Source: Streptomyces roseirectus | Lineage (GTDB): Bacteria > Actinomycetota > Actinomycetes > Streptomycetales > Streptomycetaceae | Assembly (NCBI RefSeq): GCF_014489635.1 | Contig: NZ_CP060828.1 | Location: forward strand, 9,102,001 to 9,166,000 | Length of the DNA: 64,000 nucleotides | Direction: 5' to 3' | Shown here: one piece after another, positions 19,914 to 28,338 of the stretch | Layout of the letters: the number at the start of each line of letters is the position of its first letter | How positions within the stretch are numbered: the first letter of the stretch is position 1 | Position numbers and translations under genes: made by a program | Notes under the pieces: model-generated | Told to the model about the DNA's origin: nothing | What the model saw: the letters and a program-made list of their open reading frames with translations, nothing else | Database searches by the model: none

Positions 19914-19929
19914 TTGAAGACTTCTTCAA
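19914..19929. promoter_or_regulatory. Inverted repeat upstream of the ArsR operon
   Basis: TTGAAGACTTCTTCAA has 6-bp arms around a 4-bp centre, in an AT-rich stretch about 50 bp before the first gene of the ArsR-containing operon. ArsR/SmtB repressors bind AT-rich imperfect inverted repeats over their promoters, so an autoregulatory operator is plausible. Confidence 0.4.
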
Positions 19930-19981
19930 TTTCGATATTTGTTTGATCATGTATCTCGTATCTCGTGGAGGGTTGTCCGGG

Positions 19982-20179
19982 GTGGGTGGGTTCGTCGAGG
20001 CGTTGCGGGACCGGGTGCGGAAGGCGCGGGCCCGGGTGGTGGAGGCGACCCGGGAGGGCGATGTGTTCGAGAAGGCGGCCGCCGAGGACGAACTGGACGA
20101 CGCGCTGCGCATCGCCCGTAAGCACGGAGTGGCGGTCGAGGAGGAAGAGGAAGGTGACGCGCGTGGTTCCGCTGTATGA
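19982..20179 (+). CDS. Small charged helical protein, function unknown
   Basis: 65 aa from a GTG with GGAGGG 9 bp upstream; ATG 19949 in the same frame has no ribosome binding site. The sequence is a predicted amphipathic helix (LRDRVRKARARVVEATREGD, then EDELDDALRIARKHGV) with an acidic EEEEEGD tail. Similar short proteins are common upstream of ArsR-like regulators in Streptomyces, without known function. Its 3' end overlaps the ArsR gene by 26 bp, implying translational coupling. Confidence 0.6.
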   Translation: MGGFVEALRDRVRKARARVVEATREGDVFEKAAAEDELDDALRIARKHGVAVEEEEEGDARGSAV

Positions 20180-20498
20180 GGCGAAGGCGGAGTTCTTCCG
20201 GATGCTCGGGCACCCCGTGCGGATCCGGGTCCTGGAGCTGTTGCAGGAGGGGCCGAGGCCGGTGCGGGAGCTGCTGGCCGAGATCGAGGTGGAGCCGTCG
20301 AACCTGTCCCAGCAACTGGCGGTGCTGCGCCGCTCGGGCATCGTGACCGCCACTCGGACCGGCTCGACGGTGGTGTACGAACTCGCCGGGGGAGACGTCG
20401 CCGAACTGCTGGGCGCGGCCCGGCGCATCCTCGCCACGCTGCTGGTCGGCCGTCAGGGGCTGCTGGAGGAACTGCGGAGCGCGGAGCCCGCGCGGTGA
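20154..20498 (+). CDS. ArsR-family winged-helix repressor
   Basis: 114 aa from GTG 20154 (GTG 20163 also possible), with GAGGAAGAGG upstream inside the previous gene. Typical ArsR fold: AEFFRMLGHPVRIRVLELL, then the HTH PSNLSQQLAVLRRSGIV and the wing RTGSTVVYEL. No cysteine pair for metal sensing (CxC or similar) is present, so it is unlikely to be an arsenic or cadmium sensor of the classical type. Its stop codon overlaps the GTG of the next gene (GTGA). Confidence 0.87.
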   Translation: MTRVVPLYEAKAEFFRMLGHPVRIRVLELLQEGPRPVRELLAEIEVEPSNLSQQLAVLRRSGIVTATRTGSTVVYELAGGDVAELLGAARRILATLLVGRQGLLEELRSAEPAR

Positions 20499-20965
20499 AC
20501 GGCCGCCGGTTCAGGCCGCTGTGGGGGCGGGGGAGACCGGCGGCCCCCGTCGAGTACGGACCGCCCGTGGTACGGCGTCACCTCGCTTCGATCGAGGTCG
20601 GCCCGGAGGCGGTACGGCGGGCGAGGGAAACGGTGGCCGCGTACCTGCCCTCCGCCGGTGTCGCACCGGGTTCCGCGTTCGCGGACGCGGTGCTGCTGGC
20701 GACGAGCGAACTGGCCGCCAACGCCGTTCGGCACGCACCCCGCTCCCCGGTGATGGACGTGGGGATCGCGGTCGCGGCCGGACAGCTGATCGTCAGCGTC
20801 GAGGACGCCGAACCGGTACTGCCGGATCTCAGCGCCGAGGGCATGGGCGCGGGCCTGCGGATGGTGACCGAACTCGCCGGCGACTACCGCGGAGGCGTCG
20901 GCACCGAGCGGGCCGTCGACCATGACGGCAAGGCCGTGTACGTGCGGTTCGGCATCCCGTCGTAG
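20495..20965 (+). CDS. ATP-binding protein, RsbW-like (HATPase_c_2)
   Basis: 156 aa. It starts with a GTG overlapping the ArsR stop. The core has the GHKL N-box-like LLATSELAANAVRHA and a G1-like VEDAEPVLPDL region, then MGAGLRMVTELAGDY as the glycine-rich lid. Single-domain proteins of this type in Streptomyces are anti-sigma-factor-like kinases or orphans. No sigma factor or anti-anti-sigma gene is adjacent, so the partner is unknown. Confidence 0.82.
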   Translation: MNGRRFRPLWGRGRPAAPVEYGPPVVRRHLASIEVGPEAVRRARETVAAYLPSAGVAPGSAFADAVLLATSELAANAVRHAPRSPVMDVGIAVAAGQLIVSVEDAEPVLPDLSAEGMGAGLRMVTELAGDYRGGVGTERAVDHDGKAVYVRFGIPS

Positions 20966-20996
20966 GGACGGGGCGGAAGGGACAAGGAGCGGCACC

Positions 20997-21146
20997 ATGT
21001 GGAAAACGCGCAGACCAAAGGCCCAGGACCGGGATTCGAAGGTCCAGCGAGGCGTCGCGCTGCGCGCCTTCATCTACATCTTCGGCACCCACATCATCGC
21101 CGGATGGGTGATGCTGCTCTTCTACCTGGGCGGACACGCCAAATAA
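20997..21146 (+). CDS. Small single-pass membrane protein, DUF6126-like
   Basis: 49 aa with an AAGGAG ribosome binding site 7 bp before the ATG. A basic N-terminus (KTRRPKAQDRDSK) precedes one transmembrane helix (FIYIFGTHIIAGWVMLLFYL). The length and the RGVALRAFIYIFGTH pattern agree with DUF6126, a Streptomyces family of unknown function often placed near ATP-binding or HTH regulatory genes. Last gene of the four-gene operon starting at 19982. Confidence 0.72.
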   Translation: MWKTRRPKAQDRDSKVQRGVALRAFIYIFGTHIIAGWVMLLFYLGGHAK

Positions 21147-21329
21147 GCGTGCCGCGGGTGGCTCGCCTCGGCCGTGCGGCAGGACACCGTGGGGCTGCCC
21201 TTGGTGACCGTCCTGCCGTCCAGGAACGGTCTGCCCGAGAAACCGGGCCCGGCCGCCTCCCAGCCGGTCGGGCACGCGGTGTCGACGTGCGGGTGATCTG
21301 GCCGTCGGGGGCCGCGCGTGAGGCGAGGT

Positions 21330-21680
21330 CCGGGGGACCGGGCGACGCGATCGCAGTCGATCGGGCTTCTGAACCCGTACACGCTGGTGTTGCAGAAGCC
21401 GGTGATCCAGGTGGCGATCTCGACGCGGGCCTCGGCGCGGGTGCGGAAGGCGCGCCGGTGGACGTACTCGACCTTGAGCACGCTGCGGGACGCCTCGCTC
21501 ACGGCGTTGTCGAAGCACGAGCCGACTCTGCCCGCGGGGCGCACGACGCTCAGCTCGCGGCAGCCCCGCCTGCTCGCTGCCTCTGCCGGTGTGCATGATC
21601 ATGCCGTGGACGTCGCCGCCCCGGGTCCGCGGCCAGGTGGAGGCCATCTCCGCGCCCGTGCCGAGCGGCGCGTGATGCAC
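21330..21680 (-). pseudogene. IS3-family OrfB transposase, C-terminal remnant
   Basis: Minus-strand frames contain DVHGMIMHTGRGSE (the D of the HxDRG catalytic motif replaced by G) and, after a frame change, GRVGSCFDNAVSEASRSVLK with the FRTRAEARVEIATWITGFCN tail. These are the last catalytic blocks of IS3-type DDE transposases. The frame break, the lost Asp and the missing N-terminus make it inactive. The 183 bp between 21147 and 21330 hold nothing else recognisable. Confidence 0.75.
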
Positions 21681-21691
21681 GGGGTGAGAGA

Positions 21692-22546
21692 TCAGCCCGT
21701 CTCACCGACGCCGTGCTCCGCCCACGCGATGCCGTCCACCGACAGCCACGGCTGGCCGGCCACGGTCGCCGGGGTCATCGCGGTGAACGCCAGGACGTCC
21801 CGATGCAGGTGGGACTGGTCGGCGTAGCCGCTGTCGGCCGCGACCCCGGCCGCACCTTCGCCGGCCGCCAGACGATGCGCGGCATGATCGAAGCGGACCA
21901 GCCTCGCGGCGCGCTTGGGAGGAAGCCCGATCTGCGACCGGAAGCGGGACCACAGGCGCTTGCGGCTCCACCCGACCTCGGCCGCCAGGTCCTCGACCCG
22001 GACCCGGCCGCGGCTGACGAGCATCCGGTCCCAGACGAAGACCACCTCGGGATCCACCGCCGGTCCCGTCTCCGCCCGGCGGGCGAGCAACGCCTCCGTC
22101 AACGCGAAACGGTCCTGCCACGACGTGGCGTCCCCGAGTCGCTGTCCGATCCGTGCCGCGTCCCGGCCCCACAGGTCGTCGAGGGCGACCAGGGTACGGT
22201 CCAGCTCCGACGGGGAGGCGCCCAGCACGGCGCGTGCGGCCACCGGGGACAGGCGCACCTGCAGGCACTCGATGTTCTCGCCTCGCACGCGGACAGCGCT
22301 GTGCAAGAACCCGGCGACAAGGTTCCCCCGCTGCTGCCGACCGGTGGCGACATCCACGACGAGCGGGCCGTTGCCGAACTCCAGAGCCAGCGTGACCGCC
22401 GGGTGCGGGACCACCCGCACGTCGACCGGGCCCGCGCCGCCACTGCGGAACCCGGCCATGCTGACACCGGCTACCCGGCTGGGCCCCGGCGGCTTCACGA
22501 CACCCCACCCGGCCACCGTCCCACGCTCGTGCGCAGCGGATCGCAT
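21692..22546 (-). CDS. AraC-family transcriptional regulator
   Basis: 284 aa. The C-terminal AraC DNA-binding region spans about residues 165-270 (RVRVEDLAAEVGWSRKRLWSRF as first HTH, then VAADSGYADQSHLHRDVLAF as second). The N-terminal part resembles the cupin-like sensor of AraC proteins that control small-molecule oxidation or detoxification genes. It is divergent from an NTF2-like gene with 75 bp between starts, and probably controls it. The ATG at 22546 has only a weak ribosome binding site, so the true start may be slightly downstream. Confidence 0.83.
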   Translation of the reverse strand: MRSAAHERGTVAGWGVVKPPGPSRVAGVSMAGFRSGGAGPVDVRVVPHPAVTLALEFGNGPLVVDVATGRQQRGNLVAGFLHSAVRVRGENIECLQVRLSPVAARAVLGASPSELDRTLVALDDLWGRDAARIGQRLGDATSWQDRFALTEALLARRAETGPAVDPEVVFVWDRMLVSRGRVRVEDLAAEVGWSRKRLWSRFRSQIGLPPKRAARLVRFDHAAHRLAAGEGAAGVAADSGYADQSHLHRDVLAFTAMTPATVAGQPWLSVDGIAWAEHGVGETG

Positions 22547-22621
22547 GACCCCATGCTAAGAGGACGTCGACCGGAACATTTGTCCAATACACCGGCGCGC
22601 GGTGACGGTGACAGTGGGTTC

Positions 22622-23059
22622 ATGAGCCACACCATCATCCAGAACGCCTTCCAGGCGCTCGCCGGCAACGACCCCGACCAGATCTCCGCAGTCTTCACCG
22701 AGGACGCCGAATGGCTGTCGCCCCCGGGGAACGCCACCGCCGTCGCGCTCGGGGTGACCCACCACATGGTGGGCAGGAGGGCGATCGCGCGCTTCTTCGC
22801 CGAGGACTTCCCCCGCCTGTTCGCGCACGATGTCGCCGTCTCCTTCCACGGGTCCCACACCGACGGCGAGCGGGTGACCGTGGAGGCGACCATGACGGCG
22901 ACGCTCGCCGACGGCCATCACTACACCAACGACTACTGCTTCGTCTTCGAGCTCCGGGGCGAGCTGATCCACCGGGTCCGCGAATACGTGGACACGGCCC
23001 GCGGGCACCGCATGATCTTCGGCGAAGCCCCCCAGCAACCATCCCCGACCTGGCCGTGA
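22622..23059 (+). CDS. NTF2-like / SnoaL-like protein
   Basis: 145 aa. A small cone-fold protein of the nuclear transport factor 2 superfamily: N-terminal helices FQALAGNDPDQISAVFTEDA, the typical AEW strand, and the sheet with YCFVFELRGELIHRVREYVDT. Relatives include polyketide cyclases, limonene epoxide hydrolases and many proteins with unknown ligands. It is divergent from an AraC regulator, which suggests a regulated small-molecule role. No substrate can be inferred. Confidence 0.8.
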   Translation: MSHTIIQNAFQALAGNDPDQISAVFTEDAEWLSPPGNATAVALGVTHHMVGRRAIARFFAEDFPRLFAHDVAVSFHGSHTDGERVTVEATMTATLADGHHYTNDYCFVFELRGELIHRVREYVDTARGHRMIFGEAPQQPSPTWP

Positions 23060-23072
23060 GGCGGGAGCGCGG

Positions 23073-23660
23073 TCGCGGTGGTGCTGGCGCTGTCGGTGCC
23101 GGGAGGGGCCGGAACGGCGGGGGATCACGGGTTCGGGGTGGTGCCGGGGATCGGCACGGGGGGGTCGGTACGGGGGTAGGGGTCGCGTTTCTGTACCGGG
23201 CCATGGAGCAGGGGCAGATGAGTGTGGTCGTGCCCGTGAGCGATGTGGGCGCGGTCGCCCTTCCCGTCCTGGTGGGCGTGGCTCTGCTGGGGGAGCGTCC
23301 GACGCCGGCGGCCTGGGTCGGCATCGTGGCCGCGGTGCCCGCGCTGTGGCTCGTCTCCCAGGTTCCGGGGCCGGACCGGGCCCGGTCCGACGGGCCGCGG
23401 GTGACCGCCGGAGTGCCGGCCGCGCTGGTCGCGAGCGCCGGATTCGGTGTGCAGTTCCTGGCGATGGCGCAGGTGGGGGAGGCAGCGGCCTGTGGCCCGT
23501 GGTCGTGAGGCGGGTCGCCTCCGTGCTGGCGATCGCCGTCGTGCTCGCCCGGTACCGGGCGCCGGTGACGATGCCCGGCGGGCCGGGCGTGGTGGCCTGC
23601 GCCGCCGGTGCGGTGGGGACCGTGGCCACCTCCAGCCTGCCTGGTCCCGGGAAGCCGGTC
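23073..23660 (+). pseudogene. EamA/DMT-family transporter, frameshifted remnant
   Basis: Parts of a drug/metabolite transporter lie in different frames: a short start (VAVVLALS), then after a stop GVAFLYRAMEQGQMSVVVP with SDVGAVALPVLVGVALLGER and WVGIVAAVPALWLVSQ. After a frame change near 23495 comes WPVVVRRVASVLAIAVVLA and GVVACAAGAVG. Roughly half of the usual ten helices can be followed; the C-terminal ones are missing. Two frame breaks and the truncation make it non-functional. Confidence 0.7.
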
Positions 23661-23708
23661 CCCAGAGATGGCGAGCACGCGGACGTCGTCACGTGAAGAG
23701 GGCAGAGC

Positions 23709-24074
23709 TCAGCAGAACCTGCCCAGTCCTGCGGAGAATGAGTCGGCGAGGGCGGGGTCCGACTCGAACTTCTCGACCTGATCCCTGGCCGAGACCTCGA
23801 GATTGGAGCGCGAGAAGGCGAAGTTGGCTCGGACGAAGCAGTCGTCGCTGGTGTTCAGATCCGTCAGCGTCCCCGAAACATACGACCAGGTATGGCTCCC
23901 GAAGGGTGCCGAGCATCGCGTGTAGGTCACCTTGCCCCAGCTCTGCTTGATCGTCGTGGCCTTCGAACACTTGTAGCTGGACGCCGTTGCGGGAGCGGTT
24001 GTCACTGTGGACAGACCCGCAACTGCCAGTACTACACCGCCCGTCAGAGCAGCCAGGCGTTGTGCAGCCTTCAT
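23709..24074 (-). CDS. Small secreted protein, function unknown
   Basis: 121 aa from the ATG at 24074 with GGGAG 8 bp upstream. A Sec signal peptide is clear: basic start, hydrophobic GGVVLAVAGLSTV, cleavage after ATAS near residue 32. The mature part is about 90 residues with four cysteines (CSKAT, TRCSAPFG, DDCFV, final FC), suggesting two disulfides. I recognise no family. It lies 50 bp downstream of the polyester hydrolase gene on the same strand and may be the last gene of the cell-wall-degradation transcript. Confidence 0.65.
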   Translation of the reverse strand: MKAAQRLAALTGGVVLAVAGLSTVTTAPATASSYKCSKATTIKQSWGKVTYTRCSAPFGSHTWSYVSGTLTDLNTSDDCFVRANFAFSRSNLEVSARDQVEKFESDPALADSFSAGLGRFC

Positions 24075-24124
24075 GTATACATCTCCCATAGTCCGTGGAC
24101 AGCCCGTGCCGTCAGCGTTCCGGA

Positions 24125-25054
24125 TCATGGGTGAGCTGCGTACCTGAAATGTTTCAGGTTGTACGGGCACTTGGTCCTGGACCTGGAGACGCCGCTGGAG
24201 TCCGCCAGTGAGGGACACAGGAACTGGGTGTAGCGGGTGTCGTTGTCGAGGAAGATCTTCAGCCAGGGGATCGTGCGGCGCGTCACGTTCGAGTTGCCCC
24301 AGGTGGGGAAGCCGTGACCGCCGCTGGTGAGTTCGATGAAGGCGCTCTGTGTGGCAGCGGGCATGCCGCCGTAGAGGCCGTCGAGGTAGGACGGGGTGAC
24401 CGTACCGTCGTCGCGCGCGCCCATGATCATCGTCGGGACGCGCAGCGTGGACAGGTTCTGCGAGGGGGAGAAGGGCGCGAGCGGGATGGCTGCCTTCAGC
24501 GACGGCCGCCGTTCGGCCGCGCTGATGGCTCCGCCGCCGCCCATGGAGTGGCCGATGACACCCAGCCGGTTGGGGTCGACGCGGTCGCGTACCGGGCTTT
24601 TCCGGGTGAGGTAGTCCAGCGCGGCGAGGAGTTGGGTTCCTCGGGCGGTGTCGAAGTCGTTGGGGCTGTTGGTGTCGATGCCGATGACGACGAACCCGAA
24701 GGAGGCGAGCCAGGGCCCCATCCAGGCACCCTCGGCGTCCCACCGCGCGGTGTAGCCGGGCACGGCCGCGACCGCGGCCCAGGTGCCCAGGCTCGTGTCG
24801 GTCGGGTAGTAGATCTTCCCGCCCTTGAAGCCGTTGCCGGGCGGCACGCCCACCTCCGCGGTGGCGAACGTCCCCCTCTGGGCCGCGACGCTGCTCACCG
24901 TGGGGTCCGGTCCCCGCTGGTACGGATTGTCCTGGGCCGACGCTGATTGCGCCGATGTCGGCTGGATCGAGACCAGCGCGGTGATCAGACCGGCCACGGC
25001 CGTGGCCACGACCGTCCTCAGCCTGACCAGGCTGATTCTCCGACGAGTCCTCAC
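24125..25054 (-). CDS. Secreted polyester hydrolase, cutinase/PETase-like (alpha/beta hydrolase)
   Basis: 309 aa from the GTG at 25054 (GGAG 7 bp upstream); an in-frame GTG at 25108 would add 18 residues. A Sec signal (VATAVAGLITALVSIQPTSA) precedes the mature enzyme. Landmarks match actinobacterial cutinases and PET hydrolases such as Thermobifida Cut2: NPYQRGPDPT start, KGGKIYYPTD, oxyanion PGYTA, nucleophile elbow GHSMGGGGA, acid in GARDDGTV, histidine in SGGHGFPT, DNDTRYTQFLCP near the end, and two C-terminal cysteines for the conserved disulfide. It should hydrolyse cutin or other aliphatic polyesters outside the cell; activity on PET is only a family possibility. Its neighbours are pectin- and mannan-degrading enzymes, consistent with attack on plant surfaces. 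Confidence 0.87.
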   Translation of the reverse strand: MRTRRRISLVRLRTVVATAVAGLITALVSIQPTSAQSASAQDNPYQRGPDPTVSSVAAQRGTFATAEVGVPPGNGFKGGKIYYPTDTSLGTWAAVAAVPGYTARWDAEGAWMGPWLASFGFVVIGIDTNSPNDFDTARGTQLLAALDYLTRKSPVRDRVDPNRLGVIGHSMGGGGAISAAERRPSLKAAIPLAPFSPSQNLSTLRVPTMIMGARDDGTVTPSYLDGLYGGMPAATQSAFIELTSGGHGFPTWGNSNVTRRTIPWLKIFLDNDTRYTQFLCPSLADSSGVSRSRTKCPYNLKHFRYAAHP

Positions 25055-25175
25055 CCGATCGCTCCAGGAGCCTTCGGATACCTGGACTTCGGTGACGTGT
25101 GTATGCACTGTTCAGCTTCCTTCCGTGACGAGGTGCAGCTGTGGTGCTCAGACCAGGTGGTGGGGGCTGAAGGAG

Positions 25176-26189
25176 TCACCGCCCGTTGTAGATCGCGGCC
25201 TGCTTCGACGTGGCGGCTATGCCGTTCGCGCCGTTGAAGATCCGCCGGCCCCAGGAGGTGAGGCGGTTCGGGTCGAAGTTCGTGACCATGTCCAGGTAGC
25301 CGACGTCGCTGCCGTTGCCGCTCCAGGACCAGCCGAGGTAGCCGAGGCCGAGCCGCTGGGTGGTGGCCAGGATGGCGTCCTCGTCGGGGTTGCCGTCGGA
25401 GTGGTTGTGGCCGAACTCGCCCACGACGATCGGGAGTTTCGCGGCGACGAAGCGGTTCAGGTAGTCGTTGACCTTCGCGGCCGTGTTGAAGACGCCGTAC
25501 ATGTGGACCGAGAAGACCGTGTTGCGGTCGGGGTCTGCGGCGAAGACCGAGGCGGCGTTGTCCCGCATGGTGAACGCCCAGTCCTGGCCCCAGTTGGGCG
25601 CGTCCACCATGAGCGTGTGGTTGAACCCGGCGCCCCGCAGCTTCTGGATGGCCGCTTTGGTGTCGGCCGTCCACCTCGTGTAGTTGCTGTTCCCGTACGG
25701 CTCGTTGCCGATGTTGACGATGACGTAGCTCTCCTGGCCGGCGAGAGCGCTCTTCACGCTGATCCAGTAGTCGGCCGCGCGGGAGAGGGTGGTCGCACCG
25801 CTCTGGTCGCCGTAGCCCGTGGTGTCGTGGACCTCCAGGACACAGATGAGACGGTTCCGCTTGCACTGGGAGACGACGTTCGCCACGTCGGTGGTGTCGT
25901 TGCGGGTCCAGCGATCCCCGCTGGCGAGGACCACGCGGACGGTGTTCGCGCCCGTGGCCTTGATGTGGGCGAGGGAGCTGGTCCGGTCCCGGTACCACGT
26001 GTGCGCGTGGTTGACGCCACGCATCACGAAGTCGTTGCCGGACGCCTCCAGCAGTCGCCCGTTCTGGACGCGGAAGCCGGTCGGCGCGGCGTGGGCCGGG
26101 GTACCTAGGCCGAGCAGCGGGACGAGGAGGCCGACGAGGGCGGCCACGACGGCGGCCACTCGTGGGGCGGTACGGGTGCGGGATTTCAT
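25176..26189 (-). CDS. manA: Secreted GH5 endo-beta-1,4-mannanase
   Basis: 337 aa with a signal peptide (VAAVVAALVGLLVPLLGL, cleavage after AHA). Single catalytic domain of GH5 subfamily 8: MRGVNHAHTWYRDRT start of the barrel, general acid in VNIGNEPYGN, nucleophile in PIVVGEFGHNHSDG, and the SWSGNG and LTSWG tail. The sequence closely follows Streptomyces ManA mannanases, but no carbohydrate-binding module is attached. It hydrolyses internal beta-1,4 links of mannan and galactomannan. It is 110 bp downstream of a CE12 esterase and about 70-120 bp upstream of the polyester hydrolase. Confidence 0.93.
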   Translation of the reverse strand: MKSRTRTAPRVAAVVAALVGLLVPLLGLGTPAHAAPTGFRVQNGRLLEASGNDFVMRGVNHAHTWYRDRTSSLAHIKATGANTVRVVLASGDRWTRNDTTDVANVVSQCKRNRLICVLEVHDTTGYGDQSGATTLSRAADYWISVKSALAGQESYVIVNIGNEPYGNSNYTRWTADTKAAIQKLRGAGFNHTLMVDAPNWGQDWAFTMRDNAASVFAADPDRNTVFSVHMYGVFNTAAKVNDYLNRFVAAKLPIVVGEFGHNHSDGNPDEDAILATTQRLGLGYLGWSWSGNGSDVGYLDMVTNFDPNRLTSWGRRIFNGANGIAATSKQAAIYNGR

Positions 26190-26298
26190 GACGACTCCAG
26201 TGGGGGGTCATGGTGCGTCAGGAGAGTGCGGCCACTCCGGCGTGCGGCGATCTCCTCGTCGACGGAGGAGGCGGGGTGCGCGGTGATGAAGCCCGGCG

Positions 26299-27156
26299 CT
26301 ACTTGAGATACGCGGCGAGCGGGAGGTTCTGCCGGCGCACTTCACTGGTGACGAGCGTGGCGATCTGCTGCGCGCCGTAGGTCTCGAAGTGGGTGTGGTC
26401 GTTGCAGAAGAAGGCGCCCACGGGGCCCGATGCGTAGTCGCCGTTGTTCGGGCAGAAGCGCAGACTGTTGTAACGCGAGACGCTCGACGTCTGCAGGTCG
26501 ATGACCGGCGCCCCGGTCGCGGATCCGGCGGCGAAGGTCTGGGTGACGAAGCCGCGGTTCTTGACGGCGGTGCTGCCGGAGCAGGTGATGGCGGCCACCG
26601 GGGTGAGCAGCACCGGGTGCGCGCCCCGGTCCAGGGCGGTCTGCGCCATCATCGTCATCAGCTGCTGGTACCGGGCCGGGCCGACGTGTCGTGGGCAGGT
26701 CGAGGAGGAGTCGTTGATGCCGAACTGGATGAACAGATAGTCGCCGGGCTTCATCCCGGTGCTCGCGTTCAGCATGGCCTGCCAGCGTGCCGAGTACGCG
26801 GTGGACGTGAGGCGGCACTCGCCGTCCGGGCCCTTGGTGCTGCTCACGTTCCCCTCGTACAGCCAGGTCTGGATGGAGCGGCCTCCCACAGCCTGGTTCC
26901 TGACGGTCACGTCGGTGTTGAACAGGGCGTCGAACTGACTGCCCCAGCCGACCGGGCAACGGCCGCCGCTGGGGTTGGCCATGGTGGAGTCACCGGCCAG
27001 CCACACGGTGACCGGCTCGGCCGCGGCTCGTACGGCCGAGGCGGGGGAGGCCGCGCAGTTCGCGGCGACGCTGTCGGCCGCCGATGCGGTGCGAACACCG
27101 AGGCTCGGCAGGGCGATCAGCAGTGTGGCCATGAGGAGTGGGCGAAGGTTCTTCAT
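26299..27156 (-). CDS. Secreted rhamnogalacturonan acetylesterase, CE12 (SGNH hydrolase)
   Basis: 285 aa with a signal peptide (cleavage after TASA). SGNH blocks are clear: block I GDSTM with the nucleophile serine, block II AVGGRS, block III FGIND, block V DHTHF with catalytic Asp and His. This is the CE12 pattern of rhamnogalacturonan acetylesterases, which remove acetyl groups from galacturonic acid in RG-I and so open it to lyases. Six cysteines in the mature part suggest disulfides. It sits 37 bp after a second CE12 gene, and both end in LPLAAYL, which points to an old duplication. Confidence 0.9.
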   Translation of the reverse strand: MKNLRPLLMATLLIALPSLGVRTASAADSVAANCAASPASAVRAAAEPVTVWLAGDSTMANPSGGRCPVGWGSQFDALFNTDVTVRNQAVGGRSIQTWLYEGNVSSTKGPDGECRLTSTAYSARWQAMLNASTGMKPGDYLFIQFGINDSSSTCPRHVGPARYQQLMTMMAQTALDRGAHPVLLTPVAAITCSGSTAVKNRGFVTQTFAAGSATGAPVIDLQTSSVSRYNSLRFCPNNGDYASGPVGAFFCNDHTHFETYGAQQIATLVTSEVRRQNLPLAAYLK

Positions 27157-27193
27157 CGGGTCCTTCCCGGGAGCGGGGGCTGCCGCGCGTCGG

Positions 27194-28294
27194 TCAGCGC
27201 AGGTAGGCGGCCAGGGGCAGGCGCTGCTCCCGGATGCTCTGGAGCACCAGCCCGCCGATCCGCGTCGCGCCGTACTGCGAGAAGTGGGTGTTGTCCGTGA
27301 CGCCGTCGACGGAGGAGCGGAGGAAGAGCTGCGCGGAGGCGGACGGGCCGAGGGACTCCACCAGCGTCCTGCTCTTGGTGGTCAGGTCGATCACCGGCAC
27401 GTTCTGCGCCGCGCCGAGCGAGCGCGTCTCGGCGGGCAGGTTCACGCCCACGCCGTTGACATGCAGCGCCGTCGGCGTGAGCCGGTTGCCGTCGAACAGC
27501 CGGCGGACCGGTGGGGTCACCAGTACCGGGACGCCGCCCTTGGCCCGGACTTGCGTGATCATGGACGTGAGGTTGTTCCGGAAAGCGGACGCGTTGGTCT
27601 GCTTGTCGTTGTGGCCGAACTGGATGTAGACCGCGTCGTTCGCCCGGACCTTCGACAGCAACGACGGGAGGAGCGCCGAGTTGGACCGGAAGCTGCCCGA
27701 ACTCTCCCCCGAGTCCCCGTAGTTGGCGATGGCCGCGCCGGGACGCAGCGCAGTCGTGATCATCTGGCCCCAGCCGGTGTACGGGGCGACGGGCTGGTCG
27801 CACACGGTCGAGTCACCGGCCAGGTAGGCGACGAGCGGCCGGTCCGCCGGCTTCACCGAGACGGCCGAGACCTGCGGGTCGGCTCCCGCGAACCGGATGT
27901 CCAGACCGGGGGTTCCGGTGCCGCCCTGCCCGGTCGGCTGCCCCTCCGGCTGCCGCACGTCGACCGTGAACGAGTACGTGGCGACGGCTCCGGCAGCCGT
28001 CCTCGTCGCCGGCAGCATCAGCCGCCGGGCCTCCGCCCACATCTCGGTCTGCCCGGCTAGGGCGCCGCCGAGGGAGACCGTCACCTCGTAGGTGCCCGGC
28101 GAGACGCCGTAGTGACAGTGGATCGGCGAGGTACCGGAACAGCCGGCCGGGAGCGCCCGCGGTGTGGCGTCGTCGGCATGGGCCGTACCGGTGCCGGCCA
28201 GCGTCGCAAGGGTCAGCAGACTCGCCGCTATCGGCCCGGCGCAGCGTCTCCCCTTTCGCGATAATGTCATGGTCATTTCAATCTCGCGTTCCAT
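27194..28294 (-). CDS. Secreted rhamnogalacturonan acetylesterase, CE12, with N-terminal beta-sandwich domain
   Basis: 366 aa from the ATG at 28294; ATGs at 28276 and 28270 are alternatives. A signal peptide is followed by about 110 residues of a beta-rich domain (HCHYGVSPGTYEVTVSLGG, then WAEARRLML, TYSFTVDVRQP), like the carbohydrate-binding domain found before several CE12 and PL enzymes. The C-terminal CE12 domain has GDSTV, YGDSGESSG, FGHND and DNTHFSQYG. It differs from the neighbouring CE12 in having this accessory domain and few cysteines, so the pair may act on different acetyl positions or polymer contexts. The GH53 gene ends 44 bp upstream. Confidence 0.9.
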   Translation of the reverse strand: MEREIEMTMTLSRKGRRCAGPIAASLLTLATLAGTGTAHADDATPRALPAGCSGTSPIHCHYGVSPGTYEVTVSLGGALAGQTEMWAEARRLMLPATRTAAGAVATYSFTVDVRQPEGQPTGQGGTGTPGLDIRFAGADPQVSAVSVKPADRPLVAYLAGDSTVCDQPVAPYTGWGQMITTALRPGAAIANYGDSGESSGSFRSNSALLPSLLSKVRANDAVYIQFGHNDKQTNASAFRNNLTSMITQVRAKGGVPVLVTPPVRRLFDGNRLTPTALHVNGVGVNLPAETRSLGAAQNVPVIDLTTKSRTLVESLGPSASAQLFLRSSVDGVTDNTHFSQYGATRIGGLVLQSIREQRLPLAAYLR

Positions 28295-28338
28295 TCCTGC
28301 CCCCGGAGATGTGTGGGTCGAGGTCTGCGGCCCCTCGC

